DNA from: Paenibacillus qinlingensis
Lineage (GTDB): Bacteria; Bacillota; Bacilli; Paenibacillales; NBRC-103111
Direction: 5' to 3'
NCBI RefSeq assembly: GCF_013204845.1
Contig: NZ_JABMKY010000001.1
Coordinates: 372,001-436,000, forward strand
DNA: 64,000 bases
The notes under the pieces were generated by a model. It saw only the letters and a program-made list of their open reading frames with translations. It did not search any database and was not told the DNA's origin. Shown here piece by piece: positions 57,335-64,000 of this stretch; the first letter of the stretch is position 1; each line of letters begins with the position of its first letter. A program made the position numbers and the translations under genes.

Positions 57335-58969
57335 CTACAAATAATAGATACGATGCGTGCCGTCTACGGGTATTGGTGTCTCAAGTAAATGATGCAACCA
57401 AACATTCCCATAACGATTCAGATAAGCACACCCATTATACACTCTTTCTTGTGGCTTGGCTAACGGAAAAATAGTTAGTCGAACACGTTCCAACTGACGG
57501 ATCGCTGCATCAAATTGCGTATGTGACGCCTCACTTGCCTTATGATGCAAATAATCGATTTGTTCCACGATTTTGGCTAGATTCGTATCTCCAAGCTTTT
57601 TGACGCCAGGATTAATTCCACTTAGAGACTCCACAAGGGGAGCGTAAGTGCTAAGGAAGGACTCCTTAACAGTTTCAAACCGTTCGTTGAGCTGAAGCGT
57701 ATCTTGCGCATCCAACCAGGCTTGCTTCTTCTCATCAAAGCGCTCCAGAACGTCTGTCAACGTGAGCTCGTATTTGTCCATCTGTTTCTTTATCGTACCC
57801 TCAATCAAAGTAAATTCCAAACGCGGCACCACAATCGGCATCCGCATACGGAAATTTTCAAAAGCTTGCTTTGTCAGCGCCCAATAAGCAATCTCCCCTG
57901 GACCAAGCACGGTCGCCAGAACGGGAAATAAATATTCCTGCATGAGCGGCCGAGACATGACATTATTACTCAACTGATCAGGGGTCGAGATCGCTTTATC
58001 ACGAAGATCCGCTTTCGTATATCTAACCATTTTTTTCTTATCCGTAAAATATTCGCCCTCACGGTGGAGCAGCAGCCTCGCACCTTCAGCGAAAACAAAG
58101 AGATTCGCAGCATCCTCATGAATTTCCGCTTGAATCCCGTAACCCGCTTGACTCACTTCAGCTTGGCTGTGCATTAAAGATGCGGCAAATGATTCATTCT
58201 GCTCTACCATGCTTTCGAACATGGATGACTCTAGGGTACGTACCGAAGGCTCATCCGCATCAATTAACACAAGTCCATACTCGCCAAAGAGCATCGCCAT
58301 CCAACGAGCAAATGCATCTGAAAGGGTTGCGCCATCTCCTGCAGCTGAACGCATTTTATCTAACAAGGACGCTTTGAATTCTGTATCCATTAACGATTGA
58401 TCCAACTTATTCAATGCCTCTTCCCACGCTTCAGAAGACAGTGGCAGGCGACTCACGGACGTTCTTATACCAGTAGGGTGCTCTACCTTCAATTTCTCAA
58501 TTTGTTGCGCATTCGAAAGCACATGAACATGATTGACTTCATCGAAGTCGTGATCCTCACCAGCAATCCAGAAAATTGGGACAACTGTTCGTTGCAGCTT
58601 GGTACGCCATTCACGCGCCAATTGAATAATGGTGATGGCTTTATATAGAATCATCAATTGACCACCAAACAATCCTGCTTGCTGACCACCAACAATCGCT
58701 AGCGTTTGCTGATCTCCTAATGCAGCGATATATTCGAGAGCCATACCTGTATTCCCTACACGTCGATTATAGGCCTCTAGCACCCCTACAAGCTGTTCAC
58801 GCACGACATGCGGAGCTTCCGCAGCTCCGTCCAGCCAATTCACGCGAGCTTGCCAATCTTCCGCATTGCCAAAATGATAAGGGAACAGCGACTTCGCCTT
58901 ACCTTTACCCGTTATATAATCTTCCGCTAATGTTTGATTTTTCTTCCATTGAAAAGTTTCCATTTGCAT
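57335..58969 (-). CDS. bshC: Putative cysteine ligase BshC (bacillithiol biosynthesis)
   Basis: Last step of bacillithiol synthesis, joining Cys to GlcN-malate. 544 residues. A Rossmann-like core with QQAGLFGGQLMILYKAI near residue 100, FWIAGEDHDFDEVNHVHV near 153, and a long coiled-coil arm in the C-terminal third. The C-terminus closes with NGCAYLNRYGNVWLHHLL. The family was known as YllA, and in Bacillus lies upstream of mraZ. Here ahcY follows in the same operon and a lipoprotein gene intervenes before mraZ. A good SigA promoter precedes it. Confidence 0.95.
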   Translation of the reverse strand: MQMETFQWKKNQTLAEDYITGKGKAKSLFPYHFGNAEDWQARVNWLDGAAEAPHVVREQLVGVLEAYNRRVGNTGMALEYIAALGDQQTLAIVGGQQAGLFGGQLMILYKAITIIQLAREWRTKLQRTVVPIFWIAGEDHDFDEVNHVHVLSNAQQIEKLKVEHPTGIRTSVSRLPLSSEAWEEALNKLDQSLMDTEFKASLLDKMRSAAGDGATLSDAFARWMAMLFGEYGLVLIDADEPSVRTLESSMFESMVEQNESFAASLMHSQAEVSQAGYGIQAEIHEDAANLFVFAEGARLLLHREGEYFTDKKKMVRYTKADLRDKAISTPDQLSNNVMSRPLMQEYLFPVLATVLGPGEIAYWALTKQAFENFRMRMPIVVPRLEFTLIEGTIKKQMDKYELTLTDVLERFDEKKQAWLDAQDTLQLNERFETVKESFLSTYAPLVESLSGINPGVKKLGDTNLAKIVEQIDYLHHKASEASHTQFDAAIRQLERVRLTIFPLAKPQERVYNGCAYLNRYGNVWLHHLLETPIPVDGTHRIYYL

Positions 58970-59017
58970 ATGCGACTAGTGTCTCCTCTTCATAACAAAT
59001 AAAACAACTATCTTTTA

Positions 59018-59046
59018 ATTGTACACGGTAGCCCCGAAATCGTCAA
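59018..59046 (-). promoter_or_regulatory. SigA promoter of bshC-ahcY
   Basis: TTGACG (59041-59046), 17 bp, TACAAT (59018-59023) on the minus strand. The start would be near 59011, about 42 nt before bshC. Confidence 0.8.
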
Positions 59047-59092
59047 AACTGTATTTTTTCTAATTACAATTATGTAACGTTTAGGATAACGA

Positions 59093-59120
59093 GGAAAAGC
59101 CGCCCCTCTTGGGACGGCTA
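59093..59120 (-). terminator. Terminator after the peptide transporter genes
   Basis: On the minus strand AGCCGTCCC, an AAGA loop and GGGGCGGCT form a stem followed by TTTTCC. The T run is short. Confidence 0.75.
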
Positions 59121-59126
59121 AGCTTA

Positions 59127-60101
59127 TTAGTATAAATGACAAGCAACGAAGTGATTCGGTTCCACTTCTTTGCTAGGCGGCATGGAATCTGCACACTTCG
59201 CCATCGCTTGTGGGCAACGCGTACGGAACGGACAACCACTTGGCGGGTTGAGCGGGCTTGGCACGTCACCTTGAAGAATAATACGTTCACGAGTTCGTTC
59301 AATCTCTGGATCTGGAATCGGAATCGCAGAAAGCAAGGATTGTGTGTAAGGGTGCAACGGTTTCGCGTAAAGCGCGTCGGACGTTGTCACCTCAACGAGG
59401 CTGCCTAAATACATAACCCCGATACGATCGGATATGTGCTTAACCATCGCTAAATCATGCGCGATAAATAGGTAAGTTAAGCCCATTTCCTTTTGTAATC
59501 TTTTGAAAAGGTTAACGACCTGCGCTTGAACGGAAACGTCCAAAGCGGAAATCGGCTCATCCGCGATAATGAATTTCGGTTCGATCGCAAGCGCACGAGC
59601 AATCCCGATACGTTGTCGTTGACCACCGGAGAATTCATGTGGGAATCGGCTTGCATGCTCATCATTCAAACCAACTGCACGAAGCAATTCCATAACACGT
59701 TCTTTACGCTTTGCACCTTTGTATAAGCCGTGGATATCAATTCCTTCAGCAATGATATTCCCGACAGTCATACGCGGGTTCAGGGATGCGTAAGGGTCTT
59801 GGAATACCATTTGCATATTCCGGTTGAATTCCTTCAACTTTTTCCCAGTCAGCTTATGAACATCTTCACCATCGAAAATAACTTCGCCTTCTGTCGCGTC
59901 ATATAGCTTAATGATCGTTCTTCCAGCTGTGGATTTCCCACAACCCGATTCACCAACAAGACCAAACGTTTCACCACGTTTAATTTCTATAGAAAAGTTG
60001 TCTACGGCTTTCAAAACCTTGCCGTTCCCAAGATTAAAGTGCTTCTTCATATTGCGAATTTGCAAAATCGGTTGCTCAGACTTAGCCAATGTTTTAGACA
60101 T
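59127..60101 (-). CDS. Oligopeptide/dipeptide ABC transporter ATP-binding protein (OppF/DppF type)
   Basis: One of two ATPases of the peptide importer. 324 residues. Walker A GESGCGKST near residue 53, signature FSGGQRQR near 160, Walker B IIADEPISALDVS. The C-terminal oligopeptide-transporter extension carries Cys in CPFRTRCPQAMAKC and a last Cys in FVACHLY. In related OppD/DppD proteins this pattern binds an iron-sulfur cluster. It overlaps the upstream ATPase gene by 8 bp. Confidence 0.95.
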   Translation of the reverse strand: MSKTLAKSEQPILQIRNMKKHFNLGNGKVLKAVDNFSIEIKRGETFGLVGESGCGKSTAGRTIIKLYDATEGEVIFDGEDVHKLTGKKLKEFNRNMQMVFQDPYASLNPRMTVGNIIAEGIDIHGLYKGAKRKERVMELLRAVGLNDEHASRFPHEFSGGQRQRIGIARALAIEPKFIIADEPISALDVSVQAQVVNLFKRLQKEMGLTYLFIAHDLAMVKHISDRIGVMYLGSLVEVTTSDALYAKPLHPYTQSLLSAIPIPDPEIERTRERIILQGDVPSPLNPPSGCPFRTRCPQAMAKCADSMPPSKEVEPNHFVACHLY

Positions 60102-61131
60102 GCCTATTACCTCCCACTCCTACAGGACGTTCAACCTTCGGCGCATCCGGGTGAAGTAACCAACAAGCGGCTGAATGTGTTTCAGACAGCACGGAGTGTG
60201 CTGGATCTTCTTCCAGACAGTGATTCATCGCATATGGACATCTAGCTGCGAAGGCACACCCTTTCGGTGGAGCGAACAAATCTGGCGGTGTACCCGGAAT
60301 TGGCACAAGCTCCTCATTCGTGTTCGTATCCAACCGCGGCACTGAACGAAGCAAACCCCATGTATATGGATGCTGTGGCTCATAGAATATTTCATCTACG
60401 GTGCCCTGCTCAATAATTTTACCTGCGTACATAACTACAACACGCCCTGCCATGTCAGCAACAACACCAAGATCATGTGTAATCAAGATAATGGATGAGT
60501 CCGTTTCAACGGAGATCTTCTTCATCAAATCAATAATTTGAGCCTGAATGGTAACGTCTAGTGCTGTTGTCGGCTCATCCGCAATTAGAAGCTTAGGAGA
60601 ACATGCGAGCGCAATCGCGATCATGACACGTTGACGCATACCACCGGAAAGTTCGTGTGGATATTGATGAATACGACCCTCAGGCGAGTTAATCCCAACT
60701 AACTTAAGAATTTCAATAGCTCGTTCTCTTGCAGCACTTTTACTTAAACCCTCGTGTTTGATCAAACCTTCCGTGATCTGATCACCAATTTTCATCGTTG
60801 GATTCAATGAAGTCATTGGATCTTGGAAAATCATGCCCATTTCCGAGCCACGAATTTTCTCCATTTGTCTGTTGGAAAGCTTGGTAATATCCACTTTCCC
60901 ATCAAACATGATAGAGCCGCTTTTTATATAACTAGGCGGAGTAGGAATTAAACGCATGAGCGTTTGTGCCGTTACGGATTTACCGCAGCCGGATTCACCT
61001 ACAATCGCCAACACTTCACCTTTTTTCAAAGAAAAAGATACGCCGCGAACAGCTTGAACTTCACCCGCATAAGTCTGGAATGAAACTCTCAAATCTTTCA
61101 CTTCTAGTAAATTGTCTTTGGTGCTCATCAT
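60094..61131 (-). CDS. Oligopeptide/dipeptide ABC transporter ATP-binding protein (OppD/DppD type)
   Basis: Second ATPase of the importer. 345 residues. Walker A GESGCGKSVT near residue 44, signature LSGGMRQR near 166, Walker B LIADEPTTALDVT. It has the same C-terminal Cys motif (CAFAARCPYAMNHC). The GM in the signature and KSVT in Walker A are typical of OppD/DppD. It follows the permease genes by about 13 bp. Confidence 0.95.
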   Translation of the reverse strand: MMSTKDNLLEVKDLRVSFQTYAGEVQAVRGVSFSLKKGEVLAIVGESGCGKSVTAQTLMRLIPTPPSYIKSGSIMFDGKVDITKLSNRQMEKIRGSEMGMIFQDPMTSLNPTMKIGDQITEGLIKHEGLSKSAARERAIEILKLVGINSPEGRIHQYPHELSGGMRQRVMIAIALACSPKLLIADEPTTALDVTIQAQIIDLMKKISVETDSSIILITHDLGVVADMAGRVVVMYAGKIIEQGTVDEIFYEPQHPYTWGLLRSVPRLDTNTNEELVPIPGTPPDLFAPPKGCAFAARCPYAMNHCLEEDPAHSVLSETHSAACWLLHPDAPKVERPVGVGGNRHV

Positions 61132-61144
61132 TATTCACCCCTTC

Positions 61145-62077
61145 TTACTTGCGCATTTTTGGATCTAGCGCATCACGAAGCCCATCGCCGAGTAGATTGA
61201 AGCTCAATAAGATTAAACTGAACACAATCGTCGGGAAAATAAGGCGATGCGGATATAACCGAATATAGTTAGCACCGTCTGACAGCAAGTTACCTAGCGA
61301 CGCCAGCGGTGGCTTTACACCAAGACCGATAAAGCTCAAGAATGCTTCCGTAAAGATCGCAGATGGCACAACGAATGTGATCTGTACAATGATTATACCA
61401 AGTGCATTCGGGATCAAACTACGCATAATTATTCTCATGGGAGAAGCTCCCAATGTACGCGAAGCTAATACGAACTCCTGTTCTTTGAGCGTAAGCATTT
61501 GTCCACGAACAAGCCGTGCCATAGGCACCCACCCCGTAATACTGTAGGCGATGATAATGGAAGATACCCCCGAGCCAATAACCATGATTAATAGGATGGC
61601 AATCAACAAGAAAGGAATTGCGTAGACGATTTCAATGGAACGTTGCATCACTTCATCAACTTTTCCACCATAATACGCAGAAATCCCACCGTAAATAACA
61701 CCAACTACTAAATCAATTAATGCTGCTGTAATACCAATAAATAGGGAGATACGAGTACCCCACCAAACACGGGTCCAAACATCTCGACCAAAGTCATCCG
61801 TTCCAAAGAAGTGCGAACTGCTTGGTACCGCATTTTTAAGTTTTAAGTTTTGCGTCTGATAATCGTAGCTTGAAACAAATGGAACGATAATCGAAAGTAC
61901 GATTAAAGCTACCAATATAATTAAGCCAGCCATAGCCAGTCTATTTTTCTTAAGTCGTCTCCATGCGTCCTGCCAATAATTAAGTGAAGGTCGTACAATG
62001 ACTTCACCAGTTAGAGATTTATTTGAAACGGGAGCAAACTTGTAGTTAGTATCTGTTGATTCATTTGGAGTTTGCAT
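61145..62077 (-). CDS. Peptide ABC transporter permease (OppC/DppC type)
   Basis: Inner-membrane permease of about 310 residues. A cytoplasmic N-terminus of about 35 residues, a first membrane helix, a long outside loop, then five helices carrying the binding-protein-dependent transport motif (ASRTLGASPMRIIMRSLIPN). The ATG at 62077 has GGCGGG ten bases upstream and starts 4 bp after the previous gene. The frame opens eight codons earlier with a TTG, which I reject. Confidence 0.94.
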   Translation of the reverse strand: MQTPNESTDTNYKFAPVSNKSLTGEVIVRPSLNYWQDAWRRLKKNRLAMAGLIILVALIVLSIIVPFVSSYDYQTQNLKLKNAVPSSSHFFGTDDFGRDVWTRVWWGTRISLFIGITAALIDLVVGVIYGGISAYYGGKVDEVMQRSIEIVYAIPFLLIAILLIMVIGSGVSSIIIAYSITGWVPMARLVRGQMLTLKEQEFVLASRTLGASPMRIIMRSLIPNALGIIIVQITFVVPSAIFTEAFLSFIGLGVKPPLASLGNLLSDGANYIRLYPHRLIFPTIVFSLILLSFNLLGDGLRDALDPKMRK

Positions 62078-62081
62078 GAAT

Positions 62082-63014
62082 TTATTTCCCGCCTTTCCCA
62101 AGACGAATTCTAGGGTCTACTAAGCCATATACAACGTCAGTAATAAAGATAACGACAATCAAAATTGCTGAGTAAAATATAGTCAATCCAGAAATCATCG
62201 TATAGTCATTCGAATATACAGACGATACAAAATGTTTACCCAAACCTGGTACACTAAAAATTTGTTCAACAACTAACGTACCTGTGATGACGTTTACAAA
62301 TATTGGGCCGATGATCGTGATAACCGGCAATATCGCATTACGAATTGTATGCTTAACTACAACTGTCAAAGTTGACAAACCTTTTGATTTCGCTGTTTTA
62401 ATATAATCTTGATTCAATACATCTAACATGGAAGTACGCATCAACCGAGCAAGAATCGCAATGGTACCGAAGGACAAAGCAATAGCTGGTAATACCTTGT
62501 ATTCAGGACCTTTCCATAAACCAGCAGGCAAAATTCCCCACTTCACACCTACATAATAGGAAAGCATTGGCCCAAGTACGAAAGATGGAATGGAAACACC
62601 TAGGATCGCAATGAACATAGCTGTGTAATCGCCAACTTTATTATGTTTCAAGGCTGCAATAATTCCTAAAGTTAAACCAACTACAATTGCGATTACAATT
62701 GAAATCAATCCAAGTTCTAAGGATGATGGGAAAGCTTGTTTGATAATATCTGTAACTTTGTGAGCAGGGAATTGAAAGGAAGCTCCTAGATCGCCATGGA
62801 TGATATTGTTCATGAATGTCAAGTATTGTTCCCACAATGGCTTATCTAAACCGTATTGCTTCATCAACATATCTCTCGTAGCTTTCGGAATCTTCTCAGC
62901 GCCTTCTCCTAGTGGATTACCTGGCAAGTTTTTCATCAGAACGAAAGTAAATGTTGCGATTAGCCATAACGTAATAAGCGCATATAGGAAACGGCGAAGA
63001 ATGAACTTAATCAT
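62082..63014 (-). CDS. Peptide ABC transporter permease (OppB/DppB type)
   Basis: Partner permease of 310 residues with six membrane helices. N-terminal FILRRFLYALITLWLIATFT is the typical first helix, and TAKSKGLSTLTVVVKHTIRN carries the EAA-like loop that docks the ATPase. GLVDPRIRLG is the conserved end. AAAGGAGG precedes the ATG. It lies 100 bp after the binding-protein gene, with a hairpin in between. Confidence 0.95.
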   Translation of the reverse strand: MIKFILRRFLYALITLWLIATFTFVLMKNLPGNPLGEGAEKIPKATRDMLMKQYGLDKPLWEQYLTFMNNIIHGDLGASFQFPAHKVTDIIKQAFPSSLELGLISIVIAIVVGLTLGIIAALKHNKVGDYTAMFIAILGVSIPSFVLGPMLSYYVGVKWGILPAGLWKGPEYKVLPAIALSFGTIAILARLMRTSMLDVLNQDYIKTAKSKGLSTLTVVVKHTIRNAILPVITIIGPIFVNVITGTLVVEQIFSVPGLGKHFVSSVYSNDYTMISGLTIFYSAILIVVIFITDVVYGLVDPRIRLGKGGK

Positions 63015-63055
63015 ATTGCTCCTCCTTTATTAAAATATAAGACAAGAAAGTTAGA

Positions 63056-63088
63056 AGAGGCCGCTCCCACGAGGTGCGAACGGCCCCT
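63056..63088 (-). terminator. Hairpin between binding-protein and permease genes
   Basis: On the minus strand GGCCGTTCGCAC pairs with GTGGGAGCGGCC around a CTC loop. No good T run follows. Such stems often protect the highly expressed binding-protein mRNA or allow partial termination. Confidence 0.6.
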
Positions 63089-63114
63089 TCTGCTCTAAAC
63101 TACTTTTTTAAAGA

Positions 63115-64000
63115 TTACTTAACTGAAGCCCATTTCAATTCCCACTCTTGACCAAACGACGGAAGAATCAAACCATTAATTGTTGATTTTTTCAGGTACG
63201 CACGAGTACGGAAGTACAATGGAGCTACACCTTGATCATCCATAAGGATTTTCTCAGCTTCAACCAAAGCTTTAGCACGTTTCGTCGTATCTGTTTCTGT
63301 TTGAGCGGACTTCACAAGTTTATCGTACTCTGGATTGCTGTAGTCACCTTCATCAAACTCGCCGCCAGTTACCCACATATCCAAGAACGTCATTGGATCG
63401 TTGTAATCTGCGCCCCATAGGGAAAGAACGATATCGAAATCTTTTTTGGAGGAAAGCTCGATACGCAATGCATGAGGAACTGGGTTCGCTTCAGCTACGT
63501 AACCAAGGTTTTGTTTCCATTGTGCAAGGATAAACTCAAGTGATTTTTTCGCAGTTTCTGTATCATCCGCGTTCACTTTCATTTTTGGAAGTGCAGTTAG
63601 ACCAAGCTCTTTCAAACCTTCTGCAAGCAAAGTTTTTGCTTTAGCAGCATCGAACTTCGGTTGCGTTTCGCCAGCTGTTTTACGGAATTCACCACCAGCA
63701 CCGTCAGAAGTACCACCTGGCACTAGACCAGTGGAAGCAACGGAACCATTAGCAAGAACTGTATCTACATAAGCTTGACGATCGATTGCCATACCAAGTG
63801 CTTGACGAATTTTTTTGTTCGCAAGCGCTGGTTGTTTCTTCACTTGGTACATCAAGTAGGAGTTCGTCAACTCTGGTTTAGGCAGGTTGTCCGGTTTACC
63901 TTTGTACAAAGTCAGTTGATCACGATTGATTTCAGTCAAATCAGCCGCATCAGTTTCATATAGGTTAAGGCCTGTATTTGTGTCTTTAACGATATTGACT
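63115..64000 (-). CDS. Peptide ABC transporter substrate-binding protein (OppA/DppA type), 5' end outside the window
   Basis: Extracellular lipoprotein that captures peptides for the importer encoded downstream. The C-terminal 295 codons are present and the frame is open to the window edge (VNIVKDTNTGLNLYETDAAD). IRQALGMAIDRQAYVD and LVPGGTSDG are typical of SBP family 5, and the end FGQEWELKWASVK is normal. The signal peptide and lipobox would lie beyond 64000. Gene order binding protein-B-C-D-F is that of opp operons. Confidence 0.94.
   Translation of the reverse strand, partial: VNIVKDTNTGLNLYETDAADLTEINRDQLTLYKGKPDNLPKPELTNSYLMYQVKKQPALANKKIRQALGMAIDRQAYVDTVLANGSVASTGLVPGGTSDGAGGEFRKTAGETQPKFDAAKAKTLLAEGLKELGLTALPKMKVNADDTETAKKSLEFILAQWKQNLGYVAEANPVPHALRIELSSKKDFDIVLSLWGADYNDPMTFLDMWVTGGEFDEGDYSNPEYDKLVKSAQTETDTTKRAKALVEAEKILMDDQGVAPLYFRTRAYLKKSTINGLILPSFGQEWELKWASVK

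Noticed and set aside
59127..64000. Nickel or antimicrobial-peptide specificity for the ABC importer
   Set aside because: The binding protein and ATPases are general SBP family 5/Opp-Dpp types; nothing visible narrows the substrate beyond peptides.

Overview
The window is a contiguous piece of a Gram-positive, endospore-forming Firmicutes chromosome, most likely Paenibacillus or a close relative. Four things point there. Gene order matches the Bacillus mraZ-to-divIVA-ileS-lspA-pyr block. Sporulation genes (spoVD, spoVE, spoIIGA, sigE, sigG) are embedded in the division cluster. The peptidoglycan and lysine genes are of the meso-diaminopimelate type. Control is Firmicutes style: an ileS T-box, a PyrR attenuator and AAGGAGG ribosome binding sites. 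GC content is moderate and nearly all genes lie on the minus strand. I see no rRNA, tRNA, CRISPR array, prophage or intact insertion sequence.

Layout from left to right. 1-4.4 kb: the 3' part of an M20 peptidase, a GNAT acetyltransferase, a dapA-ridA pair and a divergent LysR regulator. 4.6-13.8 kb (minus): de novo UMP genes in transcription order pyrR-pyrB-pyrC-carA-carB-pyrF-pyrE, driven by a strong SigA promoter and a textbook PyrR attenuator. pyrP, pyrK and pyrD are absent from the cluster, and two tandem ArgR-type boxes lie just before carA. 13.9-19.5 kb (plus): a heterodimeric ABC exporter pair, then dapH-dapL. 20.1-22.8 kb (minus): lspA-rluD-patA. patA, dapH, dapL and the distant dapA together supply most of the acetylase branch of DAP/lysine synthesis. 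22.9-23.6 kb: a YteA/YlyA-type DksA-like protein.

23.7-54.3 kb (minus) is the division and cell-wall block. In transcription order it runs mraZ-rsmH-ftsL-pbpB-spoVD-murE-murF-mraY-murD-spoVE-murG-murB-murA-ftsQ-ftsA-ftsZ-spoIIGA-sigE-sigG-ylmC-pgeF-ylmE-sepF-ylmG-ylmH-divIVA-ileS. It couples lipid II synthesis, septum assembly and the early sporulation sigma cascade. Candidate control sites read from the sequence are a MraZ box (three GTGG repeats at exact 10-bp spacing), a SigH-type promoter before ftsA, a long-spacer spoIIG-type promoter before spoIIGA, and a SigF/SigG-like promoter before sigG.

54.4-64 kb (minus): a DUF4349 lipoprotein, a bshC-ahcY pair (bacillithiol synthesis and S-adenosylhomocysteine hydrolysis) and an oligopeptide/dipeptide ABC importer whose binding-protein gene runs off the right edge.

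The least explained material is non-coding. (a) A roughly 170-bp element with inverted ends sits between the ileS promoter and its T-box, so it should be transcribed as part of the leader. (b) A hairpin repeat recurs directly upstream of the ribosome binding sites of divIVA, sigE and rsmH. (c) An AT-rich repeat family occupies three long spacers. (d) ArgR-type boxes lie inside the pyrimidine operon.
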